From Hermodice carunculata (lineage: Eukaryota; Annelida; Polychaeta; Eunicida; Amphinomidae), in the NCBI GenBank assembly GCA_964020975.1, contig OZ026622.1, positions 86,770,199-86,834,198 on the forward strand: 64,000 nt of DNA, in the 5' to 3' direction. The notes under the pieces are model-generated. The model had not been told where the DNA came from, made no database searches, and was given only the letters and a program-made list of their open reading frames with translations. The position numbers and the translations under genes are program-made. Below, one piece after another: positions 1 through 63,490 of this stretch (position 1 is the stretch's first letter; each line of letters begins with the position of its first letter).

Positions 1-879
1 CATGTTGGCAAAGCTGTGACTGTCATGTACAAAACACTTTTACTTTCCTCTATTTTGTCTGTTTAATAAGTCTGAAGTAGTTATTTTGATTATTTGTGTG
101 ACTGACTTATAAAAGAGCCCAATGATTCATTTTTAGTGAAAATAATGGCTTTTTAATTTTGTAACCATGTGCTTAATTTGTCTTAGTCTGAGTTCCTGTA
201 TCTTTATATATTGTCTGCTCCATTAAAACAAATTTGAAAGAAAGTGTCGCAACCACATGAAATTTCAAAAAGACCCAAACACAAGGATGACAGGCAGTGT
301 CTCCTCGCAGACTGATCCTGGTAGCATGAAAAGTAAGTCAGCATGACAAATATTCACGTTGATCAATAGCTTTGAGTCTTTCACCAACAGACCAAAATAT
401 ATTGAAATGCATATATCGACAAACCAAATATACCATCTCTTTAAAAACTCAGACCAAGAATTCAAACTGTGTGTTTGTGTTGGTATTGTGATACTTGTGC
501 AGCAGCTGAGGCCTTTGAGCTCTTTTGGACATGTACTTTCATTTTCATTTTTGTTTTATTTGGGTACACACATGTACAGAGGATGTACATGAAGTAGACT
601 GGTACACCCGATAAAACTTGCTCGTGTGGCAGCATTTGCTCGTGTACATGCCAGTACACAATGGATGCATACTCACACCAACTTGTCACTTGTCTTGATG
701 AATCTACTTGTTTCCTTATTTAACTTACATCTATTTTTTATCATTTAATGTTGAAGTATTTATGAGCAGTGGAGCTCAGGCCTTTGCATCTTGATTGAAA
801 TGTGTTGGTTACCTGCACTAGGCTTGATATTCTGTCATTGACCCTGATGATGTCTCTGCTTGTCTCTTTTCCTGGTCAT
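1..879. other. No feature recognised
   Basis: AT-rich sequence with short open frames only, none with family resemblance. It is either intergenic or part of an upstream intron. Confidence 0.5.
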
Positions 880-1412
880 GGGGTGGGGAGGGGAGAGTCT
901 AGCCACCAGCCAACATGGCTGATTATGCTGTACCAGTTATGGGGGTAGGGAGGGGAGAGTCTAGCCATCAGCCAACATGGCTGATTATGCTGTACCAGTT
1001 ATGGGGGTAGGGAGGGGAGAGTCTATCCACCAGTCAACATGGCTGATTATGCTGTACCAGTTATGGGGGTGGGGAGGGGAGAGTCTATCCACCAGTCAAC
1101 ATGGCTGATTATGCTGTACCAGTTATGGGGGTAGGGAGGGGAGAGTCTATCCACCAGTCAACATGGCTGATTATGCTGTACCAGTTATGGGGGTAGGGAG
1201 GGGAGAGTCTAGCCACCAGTCAATATGGCTGATTATGCTGTACCAGTTAAGGGGGGTGGGGAGGGGAGAGTCTAGCCACCAGTCAGTATGGCTGATTATG
1301 CTGTACCAGTTATGGGGGTGGGGAGGGGAGAGTCTAGCCACCAGTCAGTATGGCTGATTATGCTGTGCCAGTTACGGGGGTGGGGATGGGAGAGTCTAGC
1401 CACCAGTCAATA
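880..1412 (+). repeat. 62-bp minisatellite, about 8.5 copies
   Basis: Each unit includes GGGGAGAGTCTAGCCACCAG and ATGGCTGATTATGCTGTACC. ATG positions at 915, 977, 1039, 1101 and 1163 give an exact 62-bp period; later copies gain one base. Open frames here reflect the repeat, not a gene. Confidence 0.95.
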
Positions 1413-1677
1413 CAGGCTTGTGATCCTACATTCAACATCACAAGTCGAGCCATACAGAGGTCACAACATTTCCATTTCCCTCATTGGGTTGCCATTGTTG
1501 GCTTCTTGTGGGGGTGCATTCTTGCTGTCTCATTTTTGTTTGTTTATTTATTTATTTGTTTGTTTGTCTATTTTATTTGGTTGGTTTTTTTTTTCAATTA
1601 TTTGTTTGCTTCTTGTGGGGGGGGGGGGAGGGGAGGGGCTGGGTACAGAACATTTTATTTTGTTTTGTTTATTTATT

Positions 1678-1696
1678 TTTGTTATTATTATCATTA

Positions 1697-1776
<80 letters not shown>

Positions 1777-1803
1777 TTAATTATTATTATCATTATTATT
1801 ATT
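1678..1803. repeat. (ATT)n microsatellite
   Basis: Almost pure ATT/TTA trinucleotide run with a few interruptions near its ends, preceded by a G11 run (1617-1628) and T-rich sequence. Confidence 0.97.
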
Positions 1804-2500
1804 TTGAAAAAGGCCATAGAAAGTTATACATGTATAATGTGATCAAAACAAATGGAATTCAAATCTATTATATCTTAAATAGATATGGAGGCAATTTTGT
1901 GTGATTGGCACAACTCAACAAATTAAATTCTTTTGACTGGTTGTCAAGTTGGGAAATTCATCCAATGCACTGTAGCCCACTTAGAAGATTCTTTCAAAAG
2001 ATATTAAAAATAAGAGCTCAAAGTTTGTATTGTGAGGAGGCAGTGAATCTGAAGTTTGTATTGAACAGTGTTGGTTTAAACATATTTAATTGTCCAATTT
2101 ACAAGGAAAAATCCACAACATAATCACACTCAGCAATTGGGAAAAGGATGTGCCCTATATGAATTCATCTTGCGGGACGGGAAGACAAATAGACAGGACA
2201 ATACAGAAACACACACTAACAAAATAAGAAAACACGAAACCTGACAAGACAGATAGTGGGGCAATATCTACAGTGCACGTGATATACACTCCGAACCGGG
2301 TCGGAAATCAAAATATGCAATAAAGATTGCTGTGTATTGAAAAACACAGTAAATAATTTTGGGAAGCAGAAGCCAAAACCTGAAAGACGACCACTGGTGG
2401 TTGGAAATCCACAAGTTTAACCAATGCCAGTTGGTTTAAAGTTGTCAGTTGCAGAAATAAAGTCATGTATAGCTAAAAAAATATTCCTGTTTTCTTGGAG
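1804..2500. other. Sequence next to the LINE, possibly including its 3' UTR
   Basis: No gene seen. The part near 2140-2500 may be the 3' untranslated end of the minus-strand LINE that follows, but no clear 3' tail is visible. Confidence 0.35.
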
Positions 2501-2516
2501 AGAGCAGTCAAATGAG

Positions 2517-4865
2517 CTATATAATAAAGTTTGTAATGTAAAGGGTGCAAAACGGACGACCAAGGTGTGCAAGTGCAATCATGGTACAATACATTTCGTA
2601 CAGGAAAACAAATACAAAATGCCATATATCTTCGTTGGGTGCACCACATGAACAGGCAGGGGAATCATTAATACCAATCTTAAATAGATGAGAATTTAAG
2701 AGGCTGGTTCCAAGACGAAGGCATGTATGCTGAATAGCTATAAATCTATCTTCGAGATTGAATAATTCTGGAAATTCTGTAGGTCGTATAATTTGTGTAG
2801 CTATTTTTGATTTAAATATTGAGAGGTATGTAGAGTTTCTAATATCGAGAGGCAACTAGTTCCAAAGTCTAATAGTATAAGGGAAAAATGACATACCAAA
2901 AAGTTCAGTACTAGCCCTGATATGAGGGATATCAAACTGTTGTCGGGTAATGTATTTATATGTGTCCATTCTGGGAGATGTAATAATAGAACACAAGGTT
3001 TTGGGTACTTGCTTGTTCACTATTTTGTACATCAAGATTAATTTAGCTGCAATCCGACAGTCAGACAAAGTTGACCACCCAAGTTCTTCATTAAGTTATG
3101 CGTTACTTGTCCTTTACATTGCACCAGTTACAATGCGAGCAGCTTGCAATTGAATAATCTCAAGTCTTTCAGCATCTGATTCTGTACAGCCACTCCACAC
3201 TGGACTAACATACTCAAGAATCAGTCGAAAAAAGATGTGTAAATAGTATTAAGGGTATGTCTATCAAGGAGAAATTTCAGTCTCTTTATGATGTTGATCA
3301 GTTTACCAGTTTTAATTAAGATTTCACTTTTGTGATCAAACCAACATAAATCCCAGCATATAGTAAGATCAAGATGTTTGTGATGAGTGACATTTTCCAT
3401 AACATGACCTTTAAAAATAATTGGATGATTAGGTGGATTGACTTTCCTGGGAATAAGCATTGAATTAGTTTTTAAGGCATTAAAAGTCACAAGCCAATCC
3501 TTAGACCACTGATCAACATCAAGAAGGTCCAAGTTTATAATGTTTGCTGCAGTAATAGGGTCATTGACAGTTAGATAAAGAGATATATCATCAGCGAACA
3601 TTTTAATATTTGATCGAACAAGGTCAACAATATCATCAATGTAAATAAGGAACATAAGCGTTCCTAACACTGAACCCTGAGGGACACCTGCATTTGTTTT
3701 ACCCCAGCTGGATGAATGACCCTCGATTACGACTCGATAACGATTGTTGAGGTAATTTTCAAACCAATCAAGCAGGTTGCCAGTGACACCAGCATTTTGC
3801 AATTTGTATAATAGGCCAGAGTGCCAGACTTTGTCAAAGGCCTTGCTGATGTCAAGGAAAATTATTCCAATTTCTTTTTGTTGATCAATAGCCATACATT
3901 GTTCATGGTAGAGTAGTAGCAGTTGGTTAACAGTTGAGTTACCGGGGATGAAACCAGATTGATGAGAAGAAATAACAAAATTATCACGAAAGAAGTTAAA
4001 AACATGTTTGAATACTATTTTTTCAAATATTTTTCCTGTACAACTGAACAATGACACAGGTCTGTGCTTAGTACACACATTTTCAGGCTTTCTTTTATGA
4101 AGTGGGGAAACATTTGCTTGCTTCCAAGTAGAAGGGAAATTGTTTACATTCAGAGAGAGATTAAACAGTTTTGTCAGTGAAGGGGGAATATAGCAGGTGC
4201 AGCCTCTTTTAGGAGTTTGGCACTGATACCATCAGGACTTGATGCTTTTGATGTGTCTGAACTTAATATAGTTTCAAGGACCTCAGATTCTACAACAGTT
4301 AGTGAGTCAAGGCTTAAGATAGGGGGGTTGTTACGTTCAGGTAGAGTGGCCGTAGCAGAATCAACGTTGCATTGCTGTAAAAAATAAGAATTAAAAATTT
4401 CAGCTTTAGATGCACTATCCAAAATATGTTTGCCTTCGTCTAGAAGAAATATATAGTATTAGAATGATTATGATTCAAAAAGTGTTTGACAGTGTGCCAC
4501 CAACATTTATTTTTCCGAGAAGGATTGTTTAGGTCAGAGCAAAGTTTATCATTGTATTCTTCCTTAGCAAGTTTTAGTTGTTCCTGAGAGTAGTTCCGGA
4601 GTTGACAGAAAGAGGTCCATGATCTGGTTTCAAAATTGCAGTTTTTAGCTTCATCATATTTTCTTTTAACCTGTCGTTTCAGCAACGGAAGTCTTGAATT
4701 ATACCACAGTAGATCAGATGGCCTAACCTCAATATCTTTGTTAGGGATACATTGAGTAGCAATTTCAAAAAATAAATTGGATGCAGAATTACAGCAGACA
4801 TCAACATTTAACAGTGTTTGCCCAGAAAATTCGGAATCAGTAGGTAACTCCCCAATATAACTGAA
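2517..4865 (-). mobile_element. LINE fragment (L2/CR1-like), 5'-truncated, minus strand
   Basis: Minus-strand frames encode a non-LTR reverse transcriptase. From 4865 down there is a pre-RT linker (RQVKRKYDEAKNCNFETRSW), then RT motifs FLDISKAFDKVWH (motif 3), AGVPQGSVLG (motif 4) and FADDISLY (motif 5) at 4078-3221, then the C-terminal part with PHIRASTELFG and CLRLGTSLLNSHLFKIG followed by SPACSCGAPNEDIWHF near 2600. The frame is broken at several points (about 4150, 4430, 3210 and 2855) and the endonuclease domain is absent, so it is a dead copy. The RT and Cys-terminal motifs resemble L2/CR1-group LINEs; the exact clade is not certain. Confidence 0.9.
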
Positions 4866-5212
4866 AAAAATGAAGCCTTTATGTTGACACCAATTTTAAT
4901 GCCCAAATAAATTATTTTTGCTCCCAAATGGGACTATAGGTTAATTTGCACCTTGTCCTTCCATCCATCCTTTGTCCTTATTTCTATCTGTCCTGTTCTT
5001 CGTCCTTCCCTCCTGATATTAAGCAAAGTCAAAGGTCATCATGTTCAGCTAGGTTTCCCCCTGGACAAAGCAGGCTGCACTGTGATGGCCCTATATTCCA
5101 AGTAACTGGCCTGCATTCAGATTTCAACCAAGGAAAGATAGGAAAGTAGGTCAGTTATTAAATATACATGAATGTGCATGGCCAGTGCCTTGCCCCTTCT
5201 CATGGTACAGTG
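4866..5212. other. No feature recognised
   Basis: AT-rich sequence with no gene or repeat that I can name. Confidence 0.4.
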
Positions 5213-5292
5213 GTCCCTGTGACCAGAGACCACCCATACTGTAACCAAAAAGTAGTTTTAAAAGACAGGTGACCTCTCATGACAGGTAGATT
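5213..5292 (+). repeat. Fragment of TACAGTG-type MITE family
   Basis: TACAGTGGTCCCTGTGACC and the following accaccc/gacaggtgacctct text match the detoxified-looking, short inverted-repeat family seen whole at 41598-41781. Only one end is clear here. Confidence 0.5.
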
Positions 5293-5726
5293 AACATATT
5301 GGAAGTAGCGTAGGGCATGGGAATCAGTGAATCTGTCTCTCCTGAGTGAAATCTTTTTTTACTGGGACTATTGTATATTTCTTTTATTTTAACTTCTAGA
5401 AATGGTGTTTTTAGCAGTGTTTATTGATAATACATGTTTCATTGAGGAATCATTAATTTAAGACAAATTAGTGCATATTTGAACTGATATGGAGGCTCCC
5501 CAAGTGCGTTAAAATTTAAAATTGTGTGTGTACCCTAACTATGTTGTGCACATTTTCAAAGTGTCATGGAAAGTGGTGTCAAATTCATCTCTGTATTTGA
5601 TCCATTCTTTGTCTGATTGAATCCCCTAAAAGTGCCTAAATGTAACTTATTGTCTGCTTTAATGCTTGAATGATTTTACTGAAATTTCATTAACAGAAAA
5701 TATTTTGGCTGTAAAACTGTGGGTAA

Positions 5727-5960
5727 AAAGGGCGCATGGTTGGTGGAGCTGCAACATGCTCACCTTGCACCTCTGCAGCCTGAGTTCGATTCACGGCCGC
5801 GGAAGCAAGTGTAAAGAGTTCCTACCACTCTGACTGTGCACGGTGGTTTTTTCGGCATCCTTCAGTTTCGTCCACCAAACAAACAAGTAGATAGGAAAGT
5901 ATACTCCACTATCTGTGCCATGGAAAGTGATTAATATAGGCTTGGCCTGCTTCGCAATCC
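5727..5960 (+). mobile_element. tRNA-derived SINE (degenerate)
   Basis: The head has a tRNA-like layout: an A-box-like TGGTTGGTGGAGC and, about 35 bp on, a B-box-like GAGTTCGATTC. The body holds GGTGGTTTTTTCGGCATCC and TTTCGTCCACCA, resembling a conserved GGTTTTCTCCGGG...TTTCCTCCACCA block found in several metazoan SINEs. The cloverleaf is not intact, so this is not a tRNA gene. The 3' limit is approximate. Confidence 0.6.
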
Positions 5961-6706
5961 ATGTAAAAGATACGGGTCTATACTTTTTTATGGGTAAGAG
6001 TTCTATTATGATAGCATTGCACAGGTCAACAGTTCCAATAGTACAGGTCAGGTGCATTGTGCCCAGTCTGGCCCAAGGAAAGCTGTTTTCTCATTTACTC
6101 TGACCAGGAAAGGGTTAATTTTTCTAAAATGAGATACAACTGAACAGCATTATATATGTATAGATATATACATATGCTCAATTAATGTACATGTGTCTGT
6201 TATCTTAATTGCCACAAATATAAAACAAGACCATTTAATTCCCATGATGCATTTGACACCACTTCAGAATTTTTTTTTTTAAACAGCCTTACATTGTGCA
6301 TATATTTTCATAGGTAAACCTGCACTTAGTAAATCAATATGATACTATAACTGCAGAAGGTGATACCTTGGAACCCATATGTCACACACTGTGTCAGCAT
6401 CTTGCAACACATAGTGTAATGCGAATGTTTGTTAGATCCAAATGTGAGCCATTCTGGCAGTAATCTCGCCAGCAGAATGGAGACAAAGCGATTGTGGTTG
6501 ACACTAACACACGTCCTGGAATGGCACATGCACATCCTGGTATTGCTGGCTATGTTTCCTGTAACTAGAGCCACCAGGAGCACACATCTTGGTACCCATA
6601 CGTTGCTGCAGCCACAAAGCAGCCATCCTTTATCTCCCCTTTGCCAGCATATAGCTGTAAGCTGGCCCAGTTTGTAAATAGTTATTTTGCCTTGCACTTA
6701 AGAACC
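5961..6706. other. Sequence directly upstream of exon 1
   Basis: This would hold the promoter or 5' UTR if exon 1 is the first exon, or intron if it is not. No TATA box or upstream exon stands out. A fragment of the TTAACCCTTT repeat ends near 6117. Confidence 0.35.
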
Positions 6707-58629
<51,923 letters not shown>

Positions 58630-59317
58630 GTGAGCTAAAGCCTGATTTATTTGGTGCATACACAAACACAGACACGTCTATGAATCAGAGACTCCAACTG
58701 CTGGGATACAGGGAATATGGCAAAGGTTGGAAGCAAATTAAGATACAAATAGGATCCCTATTAATTTTCTCAGGAGGGGACTAAGAAAAAGGCAGGAGAT
58801 GGTTATATTTGAGTGACTTTTATGACCAGTTGACAAACAGGAAATCTCCTGCCCATGGAGGCTGGGAAAGTTGGAGTACCTGAAGATTTACATGTAGATC
58901 TGCATGCTAGTTTTTCATATTTACATGTAAATACACAAATCAAAACTTTGACTCCTCACAATTTTGTTGGCATAGATAAGACAAAAACAGCCAAGGTCAA
59001 ATCTGAGATGATGTAATCCCTGATCTCTTCAAATTTCTCCACAGCAATGTTTCCTTGGCATCTTAAATGATGTGTACATGCCCATCCCAGTGGGGCAGGG
59101 CATATACATGTAGTAATTAAATGCTTTTTGTAGCTGTGCATACATGTACATTTGTAACACATGCATCATGGACAGGAAAAAACTTAAAAAAATATAAATT
59201 AAAAAAAAAAATTGACTCAGTTTCAAGAAACTTTAAATTAAAAATTCCTGAAGAAGGCTGATTACCTCAGTCTCCAACTTTGCACTGAAAGGTTAGTATG
59301 GCCACCTAAGAACAGGA

Positions 59318-59359
59318 GGGAGGGAGGGAGGGAGGGAGGGAGGGAGGGAGGGAGGGAGG

Positions 59360-59440
<81 letters not shown>
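59318..59440. repeat. (GGGA)n(GA)n microsatellite
   Basis: About 12 GGGA units followed by about 37 GA units. Confidence 0.98.
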
Positions 59441-59444
<4 letters not shown>

Positions 59445-60250
59445 CTGGCTATATTTGGAAATTGTTTCAAGATGGATCAAATCCTTCAAATGCACTAAGG
59501 TCGGGGAACATGCTATGTATAGTGCTGAACAATACCTGAGTATGTTATTTATTTATCTGTTTGATTTGATTTGTTTGTTGCTCTCCTTCCCCACCTCTTC
59601 CTGATCCTCACTGCAAGAAATTTATATTATTTTGTTTAATCAAGCAGGTTTTATTGCTAAATGCAAGATTGATACTCCAAATGGTTAATCCAAACTAAAG
59701 CTTTAAGTGATAAACAAAGTCAGTTTGAAGTGTGACAATTAAAGGTTTCAAATCATCTGTGGCAACACCAAAAGCTTTCCTCTTGCTTAGATCAGAGAGT
59801 GCTGCCACCTGGTAGGTGGTAAGACAGTTACATATTCGCAAGGCAGCCACAGACACGTGTATACATGTAACTCCAGCTTATCCACACTGCAGCTGTTTAG
59901 GAAAATGTGTTTTCTTCACAAAAAAAAAAAAAATGACAAAGACAGGAACAAGAAGAAAAAACACAAAAAATTCAGGAGACAGTATATTTTTTGTCAGATA
60001 ATCCTCCTTGTTTTTGCAAAAAAGTTTGAAAATAATGGTTCGGGGATAAATGTGTCATTTAGAGCTTACTGGACTGAATACCTTTTTATACATGTATTCC
60101 ACCTGTAAATGGAGATTTGGCAAGCAGTGATGGTAGCAGCCTGTACGTGTATTCAGCCAATCACAATGGTTTCACCTTGGCTGTTTTTGTGCAAACACAG
60201 CACTTATATTACATTCATCTTAAATTCTGTAGCAGATGTGACTATTATCA
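59441..60250. other. No feature recognised
   Basis: Downstream of exon 20; no EGF-coding exon found on either strand, only A-runs and AT-rich sequence. Confidence 0.45.
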
Positions 60251-60259
60251 TGAATGTAA

Positions 60260-61030
60260 AGTTGACATGCGTAGCAGGCCTACATTTATGTATGTACATG
60301 TTTAAATTTATGAGCTACTGATGTACATACATGTGGAATAAGTCTGTATTTATATATGTGCGGGAAGTATACATTGTGTATATCCAGAATGTCTGGTCTA
60401 CATTTATGTGCAGCAGACGCACATTTATGTGTAGCACATCTTCATTTATGTGTAGCACATCTACATTTATGTGTAGCACATCTACATTTATGTGTCAGGA
60501 CTGCATTTTCAGTTAGCACTTGTACATTTATCTGTGGTCAACAATACTATTATGCTGTGATGGAGAAGTTAATGCATTTTTTAAGGACAAAAAGATTCAC
60601 CACATAAAGAGCCCCCACAAAAATAATTTGGCAGCATTTGTTGAGTGGGGTTAAATAAAATTTACAGCATTCAGGATTTTTTTTATTTTCAAATTTTATT
60701 TTCATGTGTCAATTAATGAAATTTCACAGTGTTTTAATGGCATAAGCCTGTTGTTGTGTTGTGTTTAGTGAGTCAACATTTATATGCATTGTAGCATACC
60801 TACATGGCTGCATGGCACATAAATGTACATTGTACACATCTATTGTAGCATATGCACATTAAAATGTTGGTATAGATTTATATTTGACAGGTAGACAAGA
60901 TTTGCAGCATGCATTCATATGTAGCAGGTCTATATGTGTACATTGTAGCAGGTTTATATGCATAGCAGGTCTATATTTACATGCGGCAGGTCTATATGTG
61001 CAACAGGTCTACATATCTGTGAGCACCTCT
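60260..61030 (+). repeat. Diffuse arrays of TCTACATTTATGTGTAGCA units
   Basis: A compact array of 21-bp units (CATTTATGTGTAGCACATCT) at 60398-60500, and a looser one of TAGCAGGTCTATAT-type units of 18-25 bp at 60895-61020. Isolated units occur at 60270 and 60790. Confidence 0.82.
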
Positions 61031-61689
61031 ATTGTTTGGTCAGAGGCAGTTTGTTGTGACATCATTTTCTTCCTGCAAAGATACCCTGTAGAAATGCCAG
61101 CTTTGGCTGTCAAGTACAGACTGTGACTTCTGTCCACAAGTTTGGTGACTCATTGGCACCATGCACTGATGTATATGTACATTAGTAACTGGTGCTGTCC
61201 TCGGGAGACTCGTGTTTGCTTGCACAGGCTCCTAATGGCACAGCGCAGGAAATGGACTGTACATGTGTAGGTTTGAAAAGGTGGCTGGCCTAAAAAAAAG
61301 GCAGGAGTTCAATTTATTTTCCATGCCATACATCATCTGAAAAAAAAAAAAACAAAAAAAAAAAAACAAACAAAAACAGAATACGATAATAAACAAGGAA
61401 TCCCTGTGACCAGAAAAGCAAGAGATCTCCCTAGGTCAGATTTCCCACTTCATTTAAGTTGGTAAACTCTGTCCACTGTTCGTGAGCTATACTTTCATGG
61501 CAACTTTACCAGACACTTCATGGCCACCAGTCTACCAATTTTGTGATCCATGATTATGTATGTGCCCTTTCATTGTTTGTGATAGAAGAAAGTGATTCCC
61601 ATCATTCTGTTACAAGTTGCCAGGAAAGCAGTTGGCTCAGCCCAACATATAGCACTGAAAGAGTCAAAGGCCATTGTAGATGGTTGGAT

Positions 61690-62413
61690 CAGGGACTTGT
61701 TATAGATGGACTACCAACGGCGGGGCCCCCTTTGTACCATCTATGTTGCCTCTGCTCAAGTGATCGGGTGTTTGAGCGAGCACCTTCAGTGCTGAACAAA
61801 CACAACTCCACGGTCCGCGCTGGCCGCTGGCAGTCCCGTGGGCCAGGTCACGCGATGAAAGGCGAGAATAATCGCGTCACCGACTGAAATGTGCAAAATT
61901 TTTCACCGTGTTCCACATTTTAAAGTCAAAATTTAGCATTACGCCAGACTCAGCTACAAGCAATGAAACCACCATCGTGATCCTACCGGCATACACTATC
62001 CATCTAAAACTACATTTTTTATTGCTAATTACGGCGTAAGGAGTTATTATGCACGCAAGTTGTCTAACTTTGCATCATTTTGGACAGAAAAAATGCAAAA
62101 ACTAGCCTTTTATCGGCCGATTTCAAAGAAAAACACATCAATGGACTCGCACGGCTCTGATTCAAACGATGAGACTGGTTGCGCACGCATAAGACTCTCC
62201 GTTTTTGAACTTGGTACAATAGCACACCCCATGTAAGCCTGATGTATGTAACCCGACACAACCGAACGCGGAAACATAGATGGAACAACAAACGGACTGA
62301 GCAGGGGGGATTAACTTGAGCAGCGCTAGTGAACACGCTTTGTAGTCGTCGCGCCCAGTTGACCACTAAAGGGATTAGCGCTCCCGTTGGTAGTCCATCT
62401 ATAACACGTCCCT
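61690..62413. mobile_element. DNA-transposon-like element with about 33-bp terminal inverted repeats
   Basis: The left end CAGGGACTTGTTATAGATGG then ACTACCAACGG is mirrored by CCGTTGGTAGTCCATCTATA then ACACGTCCCTGG on the right. About 725 bp, more GC-rich and CpG-rich than its surroundings (61790-61880, 62100-62370). No transposase frame recognised. Confidence 0.85.
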
Positions 62414-62699
62414 GGTTGGATATACATGTACCATATTCATTCTAATAATATTTACATTCAATCTAACTTTTAACTTTGCAAGTATGGTGTGTTATGAGAC
62501 CATAACATACAAGCCTTGTGTGTTATCAGACCATAACATGTGTCCCACCCACATTCCAATAAGCCACACCCACCTGGGTTTCTGGAACTCAACACTTGAA
62601 CATGCTGGGCAAATCAGTTTCTGGTGGTTTCTCTCAATTCAATGTACTAAATTTCATGTAATCAAGCAGAAAAATTAGGGGGCAAATGTAAATATAAGC

Positions 62700-62836
62700 A
62701 ATGAGGGTCACTTTTGTGTGTGTTATAGCATAATGACGTGGGTGATCGAAGCTGGCATCGTTCGTCACGCCTGAGATGCCAGCTTCAATATAACCCGCAT
62801 CATTATGCCATAACACACAAAATCGACCCTCATTTC
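62700..62836. repeat. Palindromic fold-back element
   Basis: Arms of about 59 bp: ATGAGGGTCACTTTTGTGTG on the left mirrored by CACACAAAATCGACCCTCAT on the right, with CGAAGCTGGCATC/GATGCCAGCTTC near the loop. Non-coding. Confidence 0.88.
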
Positions 62837-63169
62837 TTCAGTAGCATGCTGTGCTAATGCAAAGATTTCCTGGAGCAAACATGGTTGTTGCAGAGTTTTG
62901 TGATTATGATATGCCTTAATATACGATACTACAAGCAATGACACTTATTATAGAATCCATATAGCATGAAATAACAACAATGAACCCTCTTCTTTCATCA
63001 GATGGAGATGATTTTCAAAAATATAAAAAAATACTGAAGTTTTAATAAAATCCCAAGATTAAAAAGTAGGGGGTGTGCTTCTATTAGGGTGTGCTACAAC
63101 TGGGATGAATAAGGTAGCAGATTACCCTGACTGTGATTTTGGTGAGTGTGTTGATGTGAGGGGTATGAG
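62837..63169. other. No feature recognised
   Basis: AT-rich sequence without exon or repeat that I can name. Confidence 0.4.
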
Positions 63170-63245
63170 TCGGAGTCGGAGTCAGAATTCATTTATTTGA
63201 CAGAAAATACAGGTAAAATGAACATTACAAACAGTATGTAATTGG
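63170..63245 (-). mobile_element. Possible non-LTR element 3' end, minus strand
   Basis: On the minus strand TCAAATAAATGAATTCTGAC runs into GACTCC repeats. The same layout occurs at 24120-24230. Confidence 0.45.
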
Positions 63246-63249
63246 TCAG

Positions 63250-63251
63250 TA

Positions 63252-63337
<86 letters not shown>

Positions 63338-63388
63338 TATATACATATATATATATACATATATATATACATACATATATATATATAC

Positions 63389-63479
<91 letters not shown>

Positions 63480-63490
63480 TATATATATTC
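63250..63490. repeat. (AT)n/(TATACA)n microsatellite
   Basis: About 240 bp of AT with periodic ACAT interruptions and a short ACAC block. Confidence 0.98.

Noticed and set aside
880-1412. CRISPR-like array
   Set aside because: Repeats are contiguous with no unique spacers, and the DNA is clearly eukaryotic. The same applies to the 30-, 44- and 145-bp arrays.
2517-4865. Retroviral or LTR-type polymerase
   Set aside because: RT motifs and the C-terminal Cys-rich segment are of the LINE type, with no LTRs, protease, RNase H/integrase or envelope signals. No virus-like element was recognised anywhere in the window.
5727-5800. tRNA gene
   Set aside because: A- and B-box-like motifs are present, but the arms do not form a sound cloverleaf and a SINE body follows.
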